Source of the DNA: Mycolicibacterium sarraceniae
Lineage (GTDB): Bacteria; Actinomycetota; Actinomycetes; Mycobacteriales; Mycobacteriaceae
Assembly (NCBI RefSeq): GCF_010731875.1
Contig: NZ_AP022595.1
Span: 4,216,001 to 4,280,000 of the forward strand
Length of the DNA: 64,000 bases
Reading direction: 5' to 3'
The position numbers were made by a program, and so were the translations under genes. Below the pieces are notes generated by a model, which searched no databases, was not told the DNA's origin, and saw only the letters and a program-made list of their open reading frames with translations. Below are positions 49,975 to 60,267 of the stretch, piece after piece (position 1 is the first letter of the stretch; every line of letters starts with the position of its first letter).

Positions 49975-52900
49975 CTAGCCGCCTAGGCAGCCAGGGCCCA
50001 GCAGCGCCTTCAGATCCCCCATCAGCGCCGAGGACGGGGTCACCCGCAGCGATTGATCGAGTTCCAGCGTGGTGATGCGATCACCACTGATCAGCCGCAG
50101 GTGCACCTGCGAGGTGCCGGGATGACGGGCCAGCACCTGCTTGAGCGCGGTGACCTTGTCGATGGTGCACTGCCGGGTGGGCAGGCTCACCGCCACCGGC
50201 CGGTCCGCCTGCGCATTGGAAAAGTCGGGCACCACAAGATCATTGGCGATCAGCGAGATCCGGTCGTCCTGGATGCGGACCTTACCGCCGACAAGCACCA
50301 CCGCGTCGTCGGCGATCTCAGCCCCGAACATCGTGTACGTCTGCGGGAAGAACATCACCTCAATACCACCGGTGAGATCTTCCAACTGCGCTGAGGCCCA
50401 GGGCATTCCATTCTTGTTGACCCGCCGGTTGACGCCGGCGAGGATACCGCCGACCCGCACCTGGGTGTCGTTGGCGATATCGCCGGCGAGGATGTTCGGG
50501 ATCTGGGTGTCCACCTGAGCGTTAAGCAGGTGCGCCACCCCGTTGAGTGGGTGCCCGGAAACGTACAGCCCCAACATCTCCCGTTCGAGCGCGAGCTTGT
50601 GCTTATCGTCCCATTCCTCGTCGGGAACGCGGATGGTGAACGCCGAATCGTTGGTATCGCTGTCGTCACCGCCGCCGAACAAGTCGAACTGGCCGATCGC
50701 CTCGGCCTTCTTGGTGCCCAGCACCGAGTCGACGGCGTCGGTGTGGATCAGGAACAGGCCCTTGCGGGGATGATTCAGCGAGTCGAAAGCCCCGGCCTTG
50801 ACCAAGGATTCGGTGACTTTCTTGTTACAGGCCGAGATGTCGATCTTGTTCAGGTAGTCCGAGAAATCGGTGAACTTACCCTTGTCGCCACGGGTGGCGA
50901 CCAGCGAACTGACCACATTGGCGCCGACGTTGCGGACCGCGCCCAGCCCGAACCGGATGTCGTTACCCACCGAGGCGAAGTTCTGCACCGACTCGTTGAC
51001 ATCGGGTGGCAGCACGGTGATGCCGAGGCGGCGGCAGTCCGCCAGGTAGACCGCGGCCTTGTCCTTGTCGTCCCCGACGGAGGTGAGCAGCCCGGCCATG
51101 TACTCGGCCGGGAAATTGGCCTTGAGATAGGCGGTCCAGTAGGACACCAGCCCGTAGCCGGCGGCATGCGATTTGTTGAATGCGTAGCCGGCGAACGGCA
51201 GGATGGTGTCCCACAACGCCTTCACCGCTTTTTCGGAGAAACCGTTGGCGGTCATCCCCTCTTTGAAACCCTGGTACTCGGCCTCGAGGACCTCAAGTTT
51301 CTTCTTGCCCATGGCTTTTCGCAAAGCATCGGCCTTACCCATCGAGTAGGAGGCGACCTTCTGCGCGATGAACATGATCTGCTCTTGGTAGACGATCAGG
51401 CCGTAGGTCTCGTTGAGGATCTCCTTGAGCGGTTCCTCCAGCTCCGAGTGGATCGGCTTGATGGCCTGCCGGTTGTTCTTGCGGTCGGCGTAGTCGTTGT
51501 GCGCGTTCATGCCCATCGGGCCCGGGCGGTACAGCGCCAACACGGCGACGATGTCGTTGAACTCGGTGGGCTGCATGCGCCGCAGCAGGTCACGCATTGG
51601 CCCGCCGTCGAGCTGGAACACGCCCAGCGTGTCACCGCGCCCCAGTAGTTCGTAGGCCTTCGGGTCGTCAAACGGCAGGGAGTCGAGGTCCAGGTCGATA
51701 CCGCGATTGGCCTTGATGTTCTCGATGCAGTCACCGATGATCGTCAGGTTCCGCAGGCCGAGGAAGTCCATCTTCAGCAGGCCGATGGCCTCGCACGACG
51801 GATAGTCCCAGCCGGTGATGATCGCGCCGTCCTGCGGCCGCCGCCAGAGCGGGATCGCCTCGATCAGCGGTTCGGAGCTCATGATCACCGCGCAGGCGTG
51901 CACGCCCGCGTTGCGGACCAGGCCCTCGAGCCCGCGCGCGGTCTCGTAGATGGTGCGCACGTCGGGGTCGGTGTCAATCAGGGCGCGGACCTCGGCGGCC
52001 TCTTTGTACCGCTCGTGGGTGGGATCGGTGATGCCCGACACCGAGATGTCCTTGGCCATGATCGGCGGTGGCAGCGCCTTGGTGATCCGGTCGGCGATCG
52101 CGAAGCCCGGCTGGCCGTAGTGGACGCGCGCCGAATCCTTCAGTGCCGCTTTGGTCTTGATGGTGCCGAAGGTGATGACCTGGGCCACCCGGTCGCTGCC
52201 CCATTTCTCGGCGGCGTAGCGCACCATCTCACCGCGGCGACGGTCGTCGAAGTCGATATCGATATCGGGTGCCGACGGGCGCTCCGGGTTCAGGAACCGC
52301 TCGAACAGGAGCCCGTGCGGAATCGGGTCGATATTGGTGATGCCGAGCGCATAGGCCACCAGCGACCCGGCGGCCGATCCGCGGCCGGGCCCCACCCGGA
52401 TGTCGATCGACCGCGCGTAGTTGATCAGGTCGGCGACGATCAGGAAGTACGACGGGAAGCCCTTGCCGCAGATGACGTCGATCTCGAAGCTCGCGCGCTC
52501 GGTGTATTCCGGGGGCACCGCGTCCGGAAAGCGCCGCCGCAGACCGGCTTCGACCTCGTGACGCAGCCAGCTGCCCTGGTCGTGGCCGTCGGGCACCGGG
52601 AAGATCGGCATCCGGTCGGTCGGGGCCCAGACGTCGGCGTAGGACTGCACCCGCTCGCCGATCAGCAGCGTCGAATCGCAGGCCTCGGGCACCTCGGCGT
52701 CCCACAGCGCGCGCATCTCGGCGGCCGACTTCAGGTAGTAGCCGTCACCGTCGAACTTGAACCGGTTGGGGTCCGACAGTGTCTTGCCGGTCTGGATGCA
52801 GAGCAGCGCCTCGTGGTTGTGCGACGCATCGCGAGTCACGTAGTGGCAGTCGTTGGTGGCCAGCGCCGGGATGCCGAGCTTGCGGCCGACCTCAAGCAGG

Positions 52901-53511
52901 CCCTCACGGACCCGGCGCTCGATCGACAGCCCGTGGTCCATCAGTTCCAGGAAGTAGTTCTCCGGGCCGAAGATCTCCCGCCACTTGGCGGCCGACTCCA
53001 ACGCCTCCTTCTCGTGGCCCAGCCGCAACCGGGTCTGGACCTCACCGGACGGGCAGCCGGTGGTGGCGATGATGCCCTCGGCGTGCTCGGCGATGATCTC
53101 GGCGTCCATCCGCGACCACTTGCCGAGCTGGCCCTCGAATGAGGCCAACGTCGACAGCTTGAACAGGTTGCGCAGGCCGGTGGCGTTCTCGGCGACCATC
53201 GTCATGTGGGTGTAGGAGCCGCTGCCCGACACATCGTCGCTCTTCTGGCCCGGATCACCCCACAGGATGCGGCGGGTGTCGAACCGGGAGCCGGGAGCGA
53301 TATACGCCTCGACCCCGATGATCGGCTTGATGCCGACCTTGGTGGCCGCGTTGTAGAACTCGCTGGCCCCGAACATGTTTCCGTGGTCGGTCATACCGAT
53401 GGCGGACATCCCGAGACGCTGCGCCTCGGCGAACATTGGGGTGATCTTCGCGGCACCGTCGAGCATCGAATACTCGGTGTGGTTGTGCAGGTGTACAAAG
53501 CTCTTACCCAT
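49975..53511 (-). CDS. dnaE1: DNA polymerase III alpha subunit, replicative DnaE1
   Basis: A 1178-residue C-family polymerase. The N-terminal PHP domain (~5-285) keeps its metal ligands ([28 protein letters not shown]), so it is likely an active proofreading nuclease, as in mycobacterial DnaE1. The polymerase active site includes [17 protein letters not shown] and [20 protein letters not shown] (~410-430). A beta-clamp motif QFDLF is near residue 940, followed by the OB domain ([20 protein letters not shown]). ATG 53511 has TAGACT 9 nt upstream. Its neighbours differ from H37Rv on the downstream side. Confidence 0.97.
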   Translation of the reverse strand: MGKSFVHLHNHTEYSMLDGAAKITPMFAEAQRLGMSAIGMTDHGNMFGASEFYNAATKVGIKPIIGVEAYIAPGSRFDTRRILWGDPGQKSDDVSGSGSYTHMTMVAENATGLRNLFKLSTLASFEGQLGKWSRMDAEIIAEHAEGIIATTGCPSGEVQTRLRLGHEKEALESAAKWREIFGPENYFLELMDHGLSIERRVREGLLEVGRKLGIPALATNDCHYVTRDASHNHEALLCIQTGKTLSDPNRFKFDGDGYYLKSAAEMRALWDAEVPEACDSTLLIGERVQSYADVWAPTDRMPIFPVPDGHDQGSWLRHEVEAGLRRRFPDAVPPEYTERASFEIDVICGKGFPSYFLIVADLINYARSIDIRVGPGRGSAAGSLVAYALGITNIDPIPHGLLFERFLNPERPSAPDIDIDFDDRRRGEMVRYAAEKWGSDRVAQVITFGTIKTKAALKDSARVHYGQPGFAIADRITKALPPPIMAKDISVSGITDPTHERYKEAAEVRALIDTDPDVRTIYETARGLEGLVRNAGVHACAVIMSSEPLIEAIPLWRRPQDGAIITGWDYPSCEAIGLLKMDFLGLRNLTIIGDCIENIKANRGIDLDLDSLPFDDPKAYELLGRGDTLGVFQLDGGPMRDLLRRMQPTEFNDIVAVLALYRPGPMGMNAHNDYADRKNNRQAIKPIHSELEEPLKEILNETYGLIVYQEQIMFIAQKVASYSMGKADALRKAMGKKKLEVLEAEYQGFKEGMTANGFSEKAVKALWDTILPFAGYAFNKSHAAGYGLVSYWTAYLKANFPAEYMAGLLTSVGDDKDKAAVYLADCRRLGITVLPPDVNESVQNFASVGNDIRFGLGAVRNVGANVVSSLVATRGDKGKFTDFSDYLNKIDISACNKKVTESLVKAGAFDSLNHPRKGLFLIHTDAVDSVLGTKKAEAIGQFDLFGGGDDSDTNDSAFTIRVPDEEWDDKHKLALEREMLGLYVSGHPLNGVAHLLNAQVDTQIPNILAGDIANDTQVRVGGILAGVNRRVNKNGMPWASAQLEDLTGGIEVMFFPQTYTMFGAEIADDAVVLVGGKVRIQDDRISLIANDLVVPDFSNAQADRPVAVSLPTRQCTIDKVTALKQVLARHPGTSQVHLRLISGDRITTLELDQSLRVTPSSALMGDLKALLGPGCLGG

Positions 53512-53520
53512 AGGCCCGTC

Positions 53521-53526
53521 AGTCTA
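53521..53526 (-). promoter_or_regulatory. Putative -10 (TAGACT) of dnaE1
   Basis: TAGACT on the minus strand ends 9 nt before the dnaE1 ATG, so the 5' leader is absent or a few bases long. Confidence 0.4.
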
Positions 53527-53631
53527 GGGCCGCCGACCGACAGCCTTCGGCGTGTCGCGGTACGTGTCCGGGCCGGTGGCGATAACTCTGAACCGATCGC
53601 TACCGCACACCCGCGCCACACTGATATCCAG

Positions 53632-54024
53632 ATGCCTATGTTCGCGCGCAAACCCCCGCTGCGCAGTGTGGGCAACGATCCCGATTACCGGTTCACGCTG
53701 GCCAACGAACGCACGTTTCTGGCCTAGCTGCGCACCGCGCTGGCCGGGCAGCGCACGATCCTCGGCACGCTTCTCGTCGGCGCGCTGACCCTCCGGTGGA
53801 GTGTGACCGAACGTTTCCCGGCCGGCCCAGGAGTGCTCGTCACCCTGATGTCCGCCTTGGCCAGCCTGTTCCTGGTCGGCCAGCGCTACCAGCGGGTGCG
53901 CCAGACCGTCATGGCCGGGCAGACACCGCTGTCGCGCTACCTGATTCCCGCGGCCACAGTGTTCACGGTCGGGGTCATCCTCGCCATCGGCGCGGGCATC
54001 GTGGTCGAGTACACGCGCCTGTAG
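53632..54024 (+). pseudogene. DUF202 (YidH-like) membrane protein interrupted by an amber codon, possibly a fusion
   Basis: From ATG 53632 the frame reads RSVGNDPDYRFTLANERTFL, then A, then TAG (53725-53727). It continues in the same frame as LRTALAGQRTILGTLLVGAL and onward to 54024. DUF202 proteins have NERTFLAWLRTALA here, so the TAG replaces the conserved Trp (TGG to TAG). After the stop, LRTALAGQRTIL looks like a join between the start of one DUF202 paralogue and the later part (..AWQRTIL..) of a second. The downstream half, with three helices to VEYTRL, might still be made from GTG 53800. Confidence 0.65.
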
Positions 54025-54025
54025 G

Positions 54026-54625
54026 TCAGGCTTCGTCCTTCAGCATCCGGGCGATCTCGGCCGCTTGCTCGCCGGTCACCTCACCGGAGAGCTGCAGCAC
54101 CTCACTGTCGATCGCCTTGGTGATCTTGGGCGCCCAGACGATGACGCCGGCCCGGACGAACGCGACCTGCTCGTCGATGTGCGCGGCGGTGTAATCGGCG
54201 AACGCCCGGGCCGATTCCTCGGTCATCGTGACCTGCACGGTCTGTTTGGCGGTCAGCGGGTTCAGAAACGAATCGACATCGGTCAGCTGAATCCGCAACG
54301 CTTCCGGCCCCAGGGTGTACACCGCGGACTTGAGGATGTCGCACGTCCGCAGCGGCTGGTCCGGCGGTGTCGGCGGCGGCGGGGCGCAGTCGTCGCCTTG
54401 CGGGACGTAGGCGGGGCCGATCACCGGGCGCAACGCCAGCGGTTTGATGGTCAGCGGGCGCGGGGCGGTCGTGGTTGTCGTCGACGCCGCCGTCTGATCC
54501 TGCCGATCGAACAGGATGCCCGGAGTCAGCAGCACCGCGACAATCGGCACCACAGCGGCCACCGACGATAACGCGGCGACGATCGCGATCCGGATCCGCC
54601 GGTTGCGCTGAGAATTGTCGGTCAT
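54026..54625 (-). CDS. Membrane-anchored SecD P1-head-like protein
   Basis: A 199-residue protein: a cytosolic basic start (TDNSQRNRRIR), one membrane helix (~12-35, IAIVAALSSVAAVVPIVAVL), a Thr/Pro linker, then an extracytoplasmic domain resembling the SecDF P1 head (VQVTMTEESARAFADYTAAH, IDEQVAFVRAGVIVWAPKIT, GEQAAEIARMLKDE). No SecD transmembrane block follows, so it is a free-standing P1-like domain. Role unknown. ATG 54625 has AGGAG 5 nt upstream. It lies 28 nt after the polytopic membrane gene, so it is probably co-transcribed. Confidence 0.75.
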   Translation of the reverse strand: MTDNSQRNRRIRIAIVAALSSVAAVVPIVAVLLTPGILFDRQDQTAASTTTTTAPRPLTIKPLALRPVIGPAYVPQGDDCAPPPPTPPDQPLRTCDILKSAVYTLGPEALRIQLTDVDSFLNPLTAKQTVQVTMTEESARAFADYTAAHIDEQVAFVRAGVIVWAPKITKAIDSEVLQLSGEVTGEQAAEIARMLKDEA

Positions 54626-54653
54626 ACGCTCCTCGATCTGCGTTCTCGTTGGC

Positions 54654-55889
54654 TCAGATGGGTACCGGCGCACCGAAGCCGGGAATGATGCCGATCGGGA
54701 TCACCGCCAGCAAGATGGCGCCGACGGCGAACACGATCAGGGTGCGCCGGGCGGGCGGCTCGTCCACCTCGGGCTGATCGCGGGTGTACAACAGGAACAC
54801 CAGGCCGAGATCGAAGGCAATGATGACCCACCAGCGGACCCAGTCCACGCCGGTGCCGAACACCGGCAGGATCATCACCGCGCCGATCAGCATCGCCAGC
54901 GGCCGTGCGCGCAGGATCGTGACGAATCGCCGCACCGGAACACCCGACACGTGGCCAATCGCCAGCATGCTGATCACCAGTGTCACGACCCCGTAGACGG
55001 TCGAACCGGCCAGCGCGATGACACCGATACTGGCGACGAACCGCACGCCTTCGGTGAAGGTCATGTCGAATAGCGGCAGGAAGGCCCGGCAGAACCAGTC
55101 GTGATAGTCGACGTAGTAGTGGAAACCGCTCAGCAGCTGGCCGACCGTGGGTTTGCCCGCCAACGGATGGTTCATCATCCCGTGCTGGACCACGTGGCAC
55201 AGCTGGGGTGACACCTTCCGTCTGCCGAAGGCAGCCAGGGCCGCGGCGACCAGGAGGGCGGGTCCGAGCGCCAGCACAACGCTGGCCCGAAACGCCTTGG
55301 TATCCAGCCGGTCCGCAAGCACTGTCAACGCCGCCAGCGAACCGAGACCGAACAGGAACGGGCTGGCCTCGTGGATCAGTGAGAGCACCGCCAGTACCAG
55401 ACCGTAGATCGCACTGGAGATCACGGTCGCGCGGGTGGTCGTGACTCGGGTCAGCGCGAGCGCGAAACCGATCAGCGCAGCACCTCCCAGCAGGTCGGTG
55501 CGCGCCGAGAACAGGGCGAACGCAAAACCGAACGGCAGCACGGGAATCAGCAGGGCCAACAGCCCGCGTCGCTGCGAGCGGCCCGACCTGACCGCAACCG
55601 ACCAGGCCACCGCGGCGAGGCCCAGAGCGAAGACCACGGTCGGAACCCAGCGCAACACGATGAGCCCACCGAAGTAGTGCTGCCGGCCGAACAGGCCAAG
55701 GATCTCGCCGGCCAGTCCGCGCCGGATGAAACCGGTCCTGTAGTCGATGACGAAGTACGAATACCAGTAGCCGTCGGGGATCAGGGTCAGCGCGATCGTC
55801 AGCAGTACGGCGGCCCACACCGCCAGCAGCACCGTGAACGTGATGAAGAAGCCACGCCGGCCACCGGTGGTGACCGCGGTGCTCGGCAT
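54654..55889 (-). CDS. Polytopic membrane protein of unknown function
   Basis: A 411-residue protein with about ten to eleven hydrophobic helices. After the first helix comes YWYSYFVIDYRTGFIRRGLA, then GEILGLFG; a Y..GFxRRGLxGE motif of this kind occurs in uncharacterised envelope membrane proteins. A loop with HHYYVDYHDWFC-like aromatics (SGFHYYVDYHDWFCRAFLPL) lies near residue 260. The function cannot be named; the divergent pyruvyl transferase suggests a cell-surface polysaccharide role (inference). ATG 55889 follows TATACT by 6 nt, so it is probably leaderless. Confidence 0.7.
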   Translation of the reverse strand: MPSTAVTTGGRRGFFITFTVLLAVWAAVLLTIALTLIPDGYWYSYFVIDYRTGFIRRGLAGEILGLFGRQHYFGGLIVLRWVPTVVFALGLAAVAWSVAVRSGRSQRRGLLALLIPVLPFGFAFALFSARTDLLGGAALIGFALALTRVTTTRATVISSAIYGLVLAVLSLIHEASPFLFGLGSLAALTVLADRLDTKAFRASVVLALGPALLVAAALAAFGRRKVSPQLCHVVQHGMMNHPLAGKPTVGQLLSGFHYYVDYHDWFCRAFLPLFDMTFTEGVRFVASIGVIALAGSTVYGVVTLVISMLAIGHVSGVPVRRFVTILRARPLAMLIGAVMILPVFGTGVDWVRWWVIIAFDLGLVFLLYTRDQPEVDEPPARRTLIVFAVGAILLAVIPIGIIPGFGAPVPI

Positions 55890-55895
55890 CGGATG

Positions 55896-55901
55896 AGTAT
55901 A
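55896..55901 (-). promoter_or_regulatory. -10 (TATACT) of the polytopic membrane gene
   Basis: TATACT on the minus strand ends 6 nt before ATG 55889. It overlaps the plus-strand -10 of the pyruvyl transferase gene by two bases. Confidence 0.55.
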
Positions 55902-55905
55902 GGGT
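55900..55905 (+). promoter_or_regulatory. Putative -10 (TAGGGT) of the pyruvyl transferase gene
   Basis: TAGGGT ends 8 nt before GTG 55914. Overlap with the opposing TATACT means the two divergent promoters probably cannot be occupied at once. Confidence 0.45.
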
Positions 55906-55913
55906 CGGTTCGC

Positions 55914-56948
55914 GTGAGCCAAGACGCGGCGGTCGCCTATCTGGGCTTCCACGAGAAGGCCAATCTCGGCGACGACGCGATCTACGACGCCGTCAAATCG
56001 CAGCTACCCGGGGTCGTGTTCACCAACGTCCCCCGACAGGCCCATGAATTCGTGTTCCCGCCCGCCGCGGCACTGGAGCGGCTACGCCGGCCGAGCACGC
56101 TGGTGATGGGCGGCGGGACCCTGATCGGAGTGCGTTATTTCCGCATGCTGGCCAGGATCGGGCTGGCGGTTACGAAGAACAACGGAAAGTACGCGATCGG
56201 CGTCGGTGTCCAGGACCCCGGCTACACCGGACGCGGCAGCGGGTCGGGCGGGAGCGAGCTCACCAAGTGGAAACCCATCCTCGCCGGTTTCGACTCGGTC
56301 TCGGTGCGTGGACCCCGAAGCGTCGAACTGCTCGACAGCATCGGTATCTCCGCCCAGGTCACCGGTGATCCGGCGCTGATCCTGCCGCGACCCGAAGTGC
56401 CGGTCTCCGACGGACTGATCGGGGTGAACCTCGGCTACGGCGACGACCTCTGGGGACATGATCCGGCCGGGGTCGCCGAGCAGGTCGCCGTCGCGGTGCG
56501 CGAGCTGGCGGGCCGCGGCCACCGGTTCGTCGGGATTCTGATGAATCCGAGCGACCGTAAATGGGTCGAAGTGGCGTTGCGAGATGTCCGTGCCGACATC
56601 CTGCTGCCCGCCAACGCTGAGGCAGCCACGGCGGAATTCGGCCGCTGCTCGGCGGCGATCGTCTGCCGGCTGCACGCCGGGATCTTGGCGGCGCTGTCCG
56701 ATACGCCGGTGGTTTCGCTTGAGTACCAACCGAAGTGCCGCGATTTCGCGCTGTCCATCGACGACGAGGGCGCACTGATCCGCACTGATCAGGTGACCGG
56801 CGCCGCCGTCGTCGACCGCGTGCTCGGCGCACTCGCCGACGCGACCACCCTCCGGGCCACCAAACGCGCTGCCGTGGACCGGCTCCGGGTCCAGCTGCAC
56901 TCCGAGTACGGGGCCCTGCGCCGTCAGCTCGGTATCGCCGCCGACTGA
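55914..56948 (+). CDS. Polysaccharide pyruvyl transferase family protein
   Basis: A 344-residue protein of the PF04230 family, whose members add a ketal-linked pyruvate to glycan residues. It opens with AVAYLGFHEKANLGDDAIYD (the NxGD motif), has STLVMGGGTLIG, YAIGVGVQDPG, VRGPRSVELLDSIGI and the C-terminal VCRLHAGILAALSDTPVVSL. GTG 55914 is preferred because of the -10 box 8 nt before it; ATG 55893 would add seven residues. Its 3' end overlaps the convergent rarD by 25 nt. No other glycan genes except the divergent membrane protein are near. Confidence 0.85.
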   Translation: MSQDAAVAYLGFHEKANLGDDAIYDAVKSQLPGVVFTNVPRQAHEFVFPPAAALERLRRPSTLVMGGGTLIGVRYFRMLARIGLAVTKNNGKYAIGVGVQDPGYTGRGSGSGGSELTKWKPILAGFDSVSVRGPRSVELLDSIGISAQVTGDPALILPRPEVPVSDGLIGVNLGYGDDLWGHDPAGVAEQVAVAVRELAGRGHRFVGILMNPSDRKWVEVALRDVRADILLPANAEAATAEFGRCSAAIVCRLHAGILAALSDTPVVSLEYQPKCRDFALSIDDEGALIRTDQVTGAAVVDRVLGALADATTLRATKRAAVDRLRVQLHSEYGALRRQLGIAAD

Positions 56949-57826
56949 CGGGTGCGGCGCAGCGCATCACCGCTGAACACCAAGAGCGCCAGCCAGATCA
57001 GCGCGAAACCCGCCCAGCGCGCCGGTGGCATCGGCTCGTGCGCCACCACCACTCCCCAGGTCATCTGCATGGCCGGATTCAGATACATGAGCAGCCCGAG
57101 GGTGACCAACGGCAGGCGGTGGGCGGCGGCGGCGAAGAACAGCAGCGGGATCGCGGTAATCGGACCCGAGAGCATCATCAACGCGATGTGGCCCGCGCCG
57201 TTGTTGGTGAACTGCCCATGCCCGCTCGCCTGCAGCACGACGATGTAGGCGATGGCGCACGGCGCCGCGATCGCCGCCTCCAGGCCGACGCTGACCCGCG
57301 GGTCGACGGGCACCACCTTCTTCACCACGCCGTAGAGGCCAAAGGTGAAGGCGAGACCGAGCGCGATGAACGGCGGTCCGCCCACCTCAAAGGCCAGCAG
57401 CAGCACCGCAGCCAGCGCGATCAGCACCGCCACGATCTGAGCCCGGTTGAGCCGCTCTCGGAAGATCAGCACCCCGAGCAGCACGCTGATCAACGGGTTG
57501 ATGAAGTAGCCGAGGGCACCGTCGATCACGTGTCCGTTGTTGACGGCATAGATGAAGATCAGCCAGTTCGCCGATACCAGTGCCGACGCGCCCGTCAGCA
57601 GCAGCCAGGTGCGACCGGTGATCGCTCGTAGATCGGACAGCGTGCGCATGGCCACCACCACACCGGCCATCAATATCAGCGTCCAGACGATGCGGTGGGC
57701 CAGAACCTCTAGAGGCCCAGCGGGTTTCAGTAAGGGGAAGAACGCCGGGAACAACCCCCAGGATCCGTACGCCCCGATCCCGTAGAGCAGCCCGCCGGAC
57801 TTGGTGTCCTTGACGGCGCCCGTCAC
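56924..57826 (-). CDS. rarD: RarD/EamA-family transporter
   Basis: A 300-residue drug/metabolite transporter with ten helices. Signatures: [58 protein letters not shown] and [20 protein letters not shown]. Named after the chloramphenicol-sensitivity protein of Pseudomonas; substrate not known. The frame is open 39 codons upstream, but GTG 57826 overlaps the pseudouridine synthase stop as GTGA and gives the family length. Confidence 0.92.
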   Translation of the reverse strand: MTGAVKDTKSGGLLYGIGAYGSWGLFPAFFPLLKPAGPLEVLAHRIVWTLILMAGVVVAMRTLSDLRAITGRTWLLLTGASALVSANWLIFIYAVNNGHVIDGALGYFINPLISVLLGVLIFRERLNRAQIVAVLIALAAVLLLAFEVGGPPFIALGLAFTFGLYGVVKKVVPVDPRVSVGLEAAIAAPCAIAYIVVLQASGHGQFTNNGAGHIALMMLSGPITAIPLLFFAAAAHRLPLVTLGLLMYLNPAMQMTWGVVVAHEPMPPARWAGFALIWLALLVFSGDALRRTRQSAAIPS

Positions 57827-58749
57827 GATTCGACGCGCAGCTGGTCCAGCGCGAGCTGCAGATCGGCAGGATACGGGCTGGCGACCTCGAAATGCCTGCC
57901 GTCGGCCGGGTGGGCGAACGCCAGTGACCGGGCGTGCAGCCACTGCCGTTCCAGGCCGAGCCGCTTGGCCAGCACCGGATCGCCACCGTAGGTCGGATCA
58001 CCGACACAGGGATGGTGCAGCGCGGCGAAATGCACCCGGATCTGATGGGTACGGCCGGTTTCCAGGTGGATGTCGAGAAGGCTTGCCGCCCGGAACATTT
58101 CGAGTGTGTCGTAGTGGGTGATGCTATGCCGCCCGGCTTCGGTGACAGCAAATTTCCAGTCGTTGCCGCGGTGCCGGCCGATCGGTGCGTCGATGGTGCC
58201 GCTGGACGGATCCGGATGTCCTTGCACCACAGCGTGATAACGCTTATCGACAGTGCGCTGTTTGAACGCGCGCTTGAGCACGGTGTAGGCCCGCTCGGAC
58301 AGCGCCACCACCATGACCCCGGAGGTGCCGGCGTCGAGCCGGTGCACGATGCCCTGGCGTTCGTGGATCCCGGAGGTACTGATCCGGAATCCCGCCGCGG
58401 CCAGCCCGCCGAGCACGGTGGGGCCATACCAGCCGACGGTCGCGTGCGCGGCTACGCCCGGGGGTTTGTCGACGGCGACGATATCGGCGTCGGAGTACAG
58501 GATTGTCATGCCCTCGATCTCGACGGGCGTGTTCTCCGGCGGCGGGGCTTCCTCGGGGATGTGGACATGCAGCCACGCGCCGGCCTCGAGGCGATCCGAT
58601 TTGCCCGCCCGCACCCCGTCGAGCTCAACGCCGCCGTCCTCGGCGATCGCCGCGGCCACCGTGCGGGACAGCCCCAGCAACCGGGCCAGACCGGCGTCGA
58701 CCCGCATACCGGCCAGACCCTCGGGAACCGGCATCGAGCGTTCGGCCAT
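57823..58749 (-). CDS. RluA-family pseudouridine synthase (Rv1540-type)
   Basis: A 308-residue enzyme that isomerises uridine to pseudouridine, probably in 23S rRNA (RluD-like). An S4 RNA-binding domain is at ~15-75 ([20 protein letters not shown]). The catalytic Asp is in [38 protein letters not shown] is the other family motif. It overlaps lspA by one base (TGATG) and rarD by 4 nt. Confidence 0.93.
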   Translation of the reverse strand: MAERSMPVPEGLAGMRVDAGLARLLGLSRTVAAAIAEDGGVELDGVRAGKSDRLEAGAWLHVHIPEEAPPPENTPVEIEGMTILYSDADIVAVDKPPGVAAHATVGWYGPTVLGGLAAAGFRISTSGIHERQGIVHRLDAGTSGVMVVALSERAYTVLKRAFKQRTVDKRYHAVVQGHPDPSSGTIDAPIGRHRGNDWKFAVTEAGRHSITHYDTLEMFRAASLLDIHLETGRTHQIRVHFAALHHPCVGDPTYGGDPVLAKRLGLERQWLHARSLAFAHPADGRHFEVASPYPADLQLALDQLRVES

Positions 58750-59321
58750 CAGGCGGTCTCGGCCTTGTCGTCCGCCGCTGTGTCATCGGCTGTGGCCGGC
58801 TCGCTCGTGCGCCGGCCGGTGGTGTCGAAGTCGTAGCCGAACAGCGAGAGGGCGACCAGCAGGATCGCCCCGCCGACCACCGCGGGGTCGGCCACGTTGA
58901 ACACTGGCCACCAGCCGATGGACAGGAAGTCGACGACGTGACCGCGCAGTGGGCCTGGCGAGCGGAAGAACCGGTCGACCAGGTTGCCCAGCGCACCGCC
59001 CAGGATCATGCCCAGGCCCAGTGCCCACCAGGGCGACACCAGCCGCCGGCCCATCCAGATGATGCCCACCACCACACCGGTGGCCACCAGCGTCAGCACC
59101 CAGGTGTAGCCGGTGGCCATGGAGAACGCCGCCCCGGAGTTGCGCACCAAAGTCCAGGTGACGGTGTCGCCGATGATCGACACCGGTTGTCCCGGGGTCA
59201 GCCACCGCACCGCCAGCACCTTGGTGATGACGTCGAGGGCCAGCACCACGCCTGCCACCGACAACAGCAACCGCAGCCGCAGCCGCGTCTCGGTGTCAGG
59301 CGTGGATTCGTCGTCGGTCAC
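58749..59321 (-). CDS. lspA: Lipoprotein signal peptidase (signal peptidase II)
   Basis: A 190-residue four-helix aspartyl protease that cuts the signal peptide of lipid-modified prolipoproteins, the step after Lgt. Catalytic Asp residues lie in [13 protein letters not shown] and [30 protein letters not shown] and [11 protein letters not shown] are typical. Start GTG 59321 ([11 protein letters not shown]) follows GGGGGA; the C-terminus is a charged Ala/Asp tail. It diverges from ansA. Confidence 0.95.
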   Translation of the reverse strand: MTDDESTPDTETRLRLRLLLSVAGVVLALDVITKVLAVRWLTPGQPVSIIGDTVTWTLVRNSGAAFSMATGYTWVLTLVATGVVVGIIWMGRRLVSPWWALGLGMILGGALGNLVDRFFRSPGPLRGHVVDFLSIGWWPVFNVADPAVVGGAILLVALSLFGYDFDTTGRRTSEPATADDTAADDKAETA

Positions 59322-59336
59322 TCCCCCATCATTCCC

Positions 59337-59342
59337 TAGTCT
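59337..59342 (+). promoter_or_regulatory. Putative -10 (TAGTCT) of ansA
   Basis: TAGTCT ends 7 nt before the ATG of ansA, consistent with a leaderless mRNA. Confidence 0.5.
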
Positions 59343-59349
59343 GTTGGGC

Positions 59350-60267
59350 ATGCCGCGACTTGTCGTCGTCACCACGGGCGGGACCATCTCCACCAGCGCC
59401 GACCACGACGGCGTGCTGCGGCCCGTGCACGGCGGCGCAGAGCTGGTATCGGGCCTGGATGCGCGCGTGATCGACCTGTTCGCCGTGGACAGCTCGCAAT
59501 TGACACCCGCCGAGTGGCTGCGCATCGGCGCCGCCGTCACCGAGGCCGCCCGGTACGCCGACGGGGTGGTCGTCACGCACGGCACCGACACGATGGAAGA
59601 GACGGCGCTGTGGCTGGAGCTCACCTACGGCGGCGCAGCCCCCGTGGTGGTGACCGGCGCGGCGTTGTCTGCCGACGCCCCCGACGCCGACGGCCCAGGC
59701 AATCTGCGCGACGCCCTCGCGGTAGCAGCCAGCCCGCTGGCGCGCGATCTCGGTGTGCTGATCTGCTTCGCCGGGGTCGTGCTGCCCGCGCTGGGCACCA
59801 CCAAGGTGGGTGGGCCGGGCTTGTTCGGTGGTCGCCCGCCGGTGGGGTTGGTCAGTGACGGCTGCTTTTCGGTGACCGGCGGCAAGGAACGTGCGTATCT
59901 GGGAGCGGTGAAAGAGGTTGGGCGGGTGGACATCGCGGCGGCCTACCCCGGCGCCGACGGGACCGCGATCGACGCGTTCGCCCTCGCCGGTGCTCGCGGG
60001 CTGATCATCGAGGCGATGGGAGCGGGCAATGCCGGCACCCCAGTGGTCGACGCCGTGCGGCGGGCGTGCGCACGGGGGCTGGCGGTCGCGGTGACCACCC
60101 GGGTGCCGCATGGCCGTACCGAGGCGCGGTACGGACCGGGCCACGACCTGGTCGACGCCGGCGCGGTGATGGTGCCGCAGCTGCGCAGCTCTCAGGCTCG
60201 CACGCTGCTGACGGTGGCGCTCAGCCTGGGGCTACCCGTGCTCGATGTCATCACCCGGTGGGGCTGA
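59350..60267 (+). CDS. ansA: L-asparaginase
   Basis: A 305-residue bacterial type I/II asparaginase hydrolysing asparagine to aspartate and ammonia. The nucleophile Thr is in [15 protein letters not shown]; the second active-site motif is [38 protein letters not shown] follows. No signal peptide. Start ATG 59350 fits the -10 box and the conserved N-terminus; in-frame codons upstream are antisense to lspA. Its last 36 nt overlap the convergent dinB1, inside a 24-bp tandem repeat. Confidence 0.94.
   Translation: MPRLVVVTTGGTISTSADHDGVLRPVHGGAELVSGLDARVIDLFAVDSSQLTPAEWLRIGAAVTEAARYADGVVVTHGTDTMEETALWLELTYGGAAPVVVTGAALSADAPDADGPGNLRDALAVAASPLARDLGVLICFAGVVLPALGTTKVGGPGLFGGRPPVGLVSDGCFSVTGGKERAYLGAVKEVGRVDIAAAYPGADGTAIDAFALAGARGLIIEAMGAGNAGTPVVDAVRRACARGLAVAVTTRVPHGRTEARYGPGHDLVDAGAVMVPQLRSSQARTLLTVALSLGLPVLDVITRWG

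Noticed and set aside
59322..59624. N-terminal extension of lspA
   Set aside because: It would cover the ansA start and reads antisense to it; GTG 59321 gives normal LspA length.
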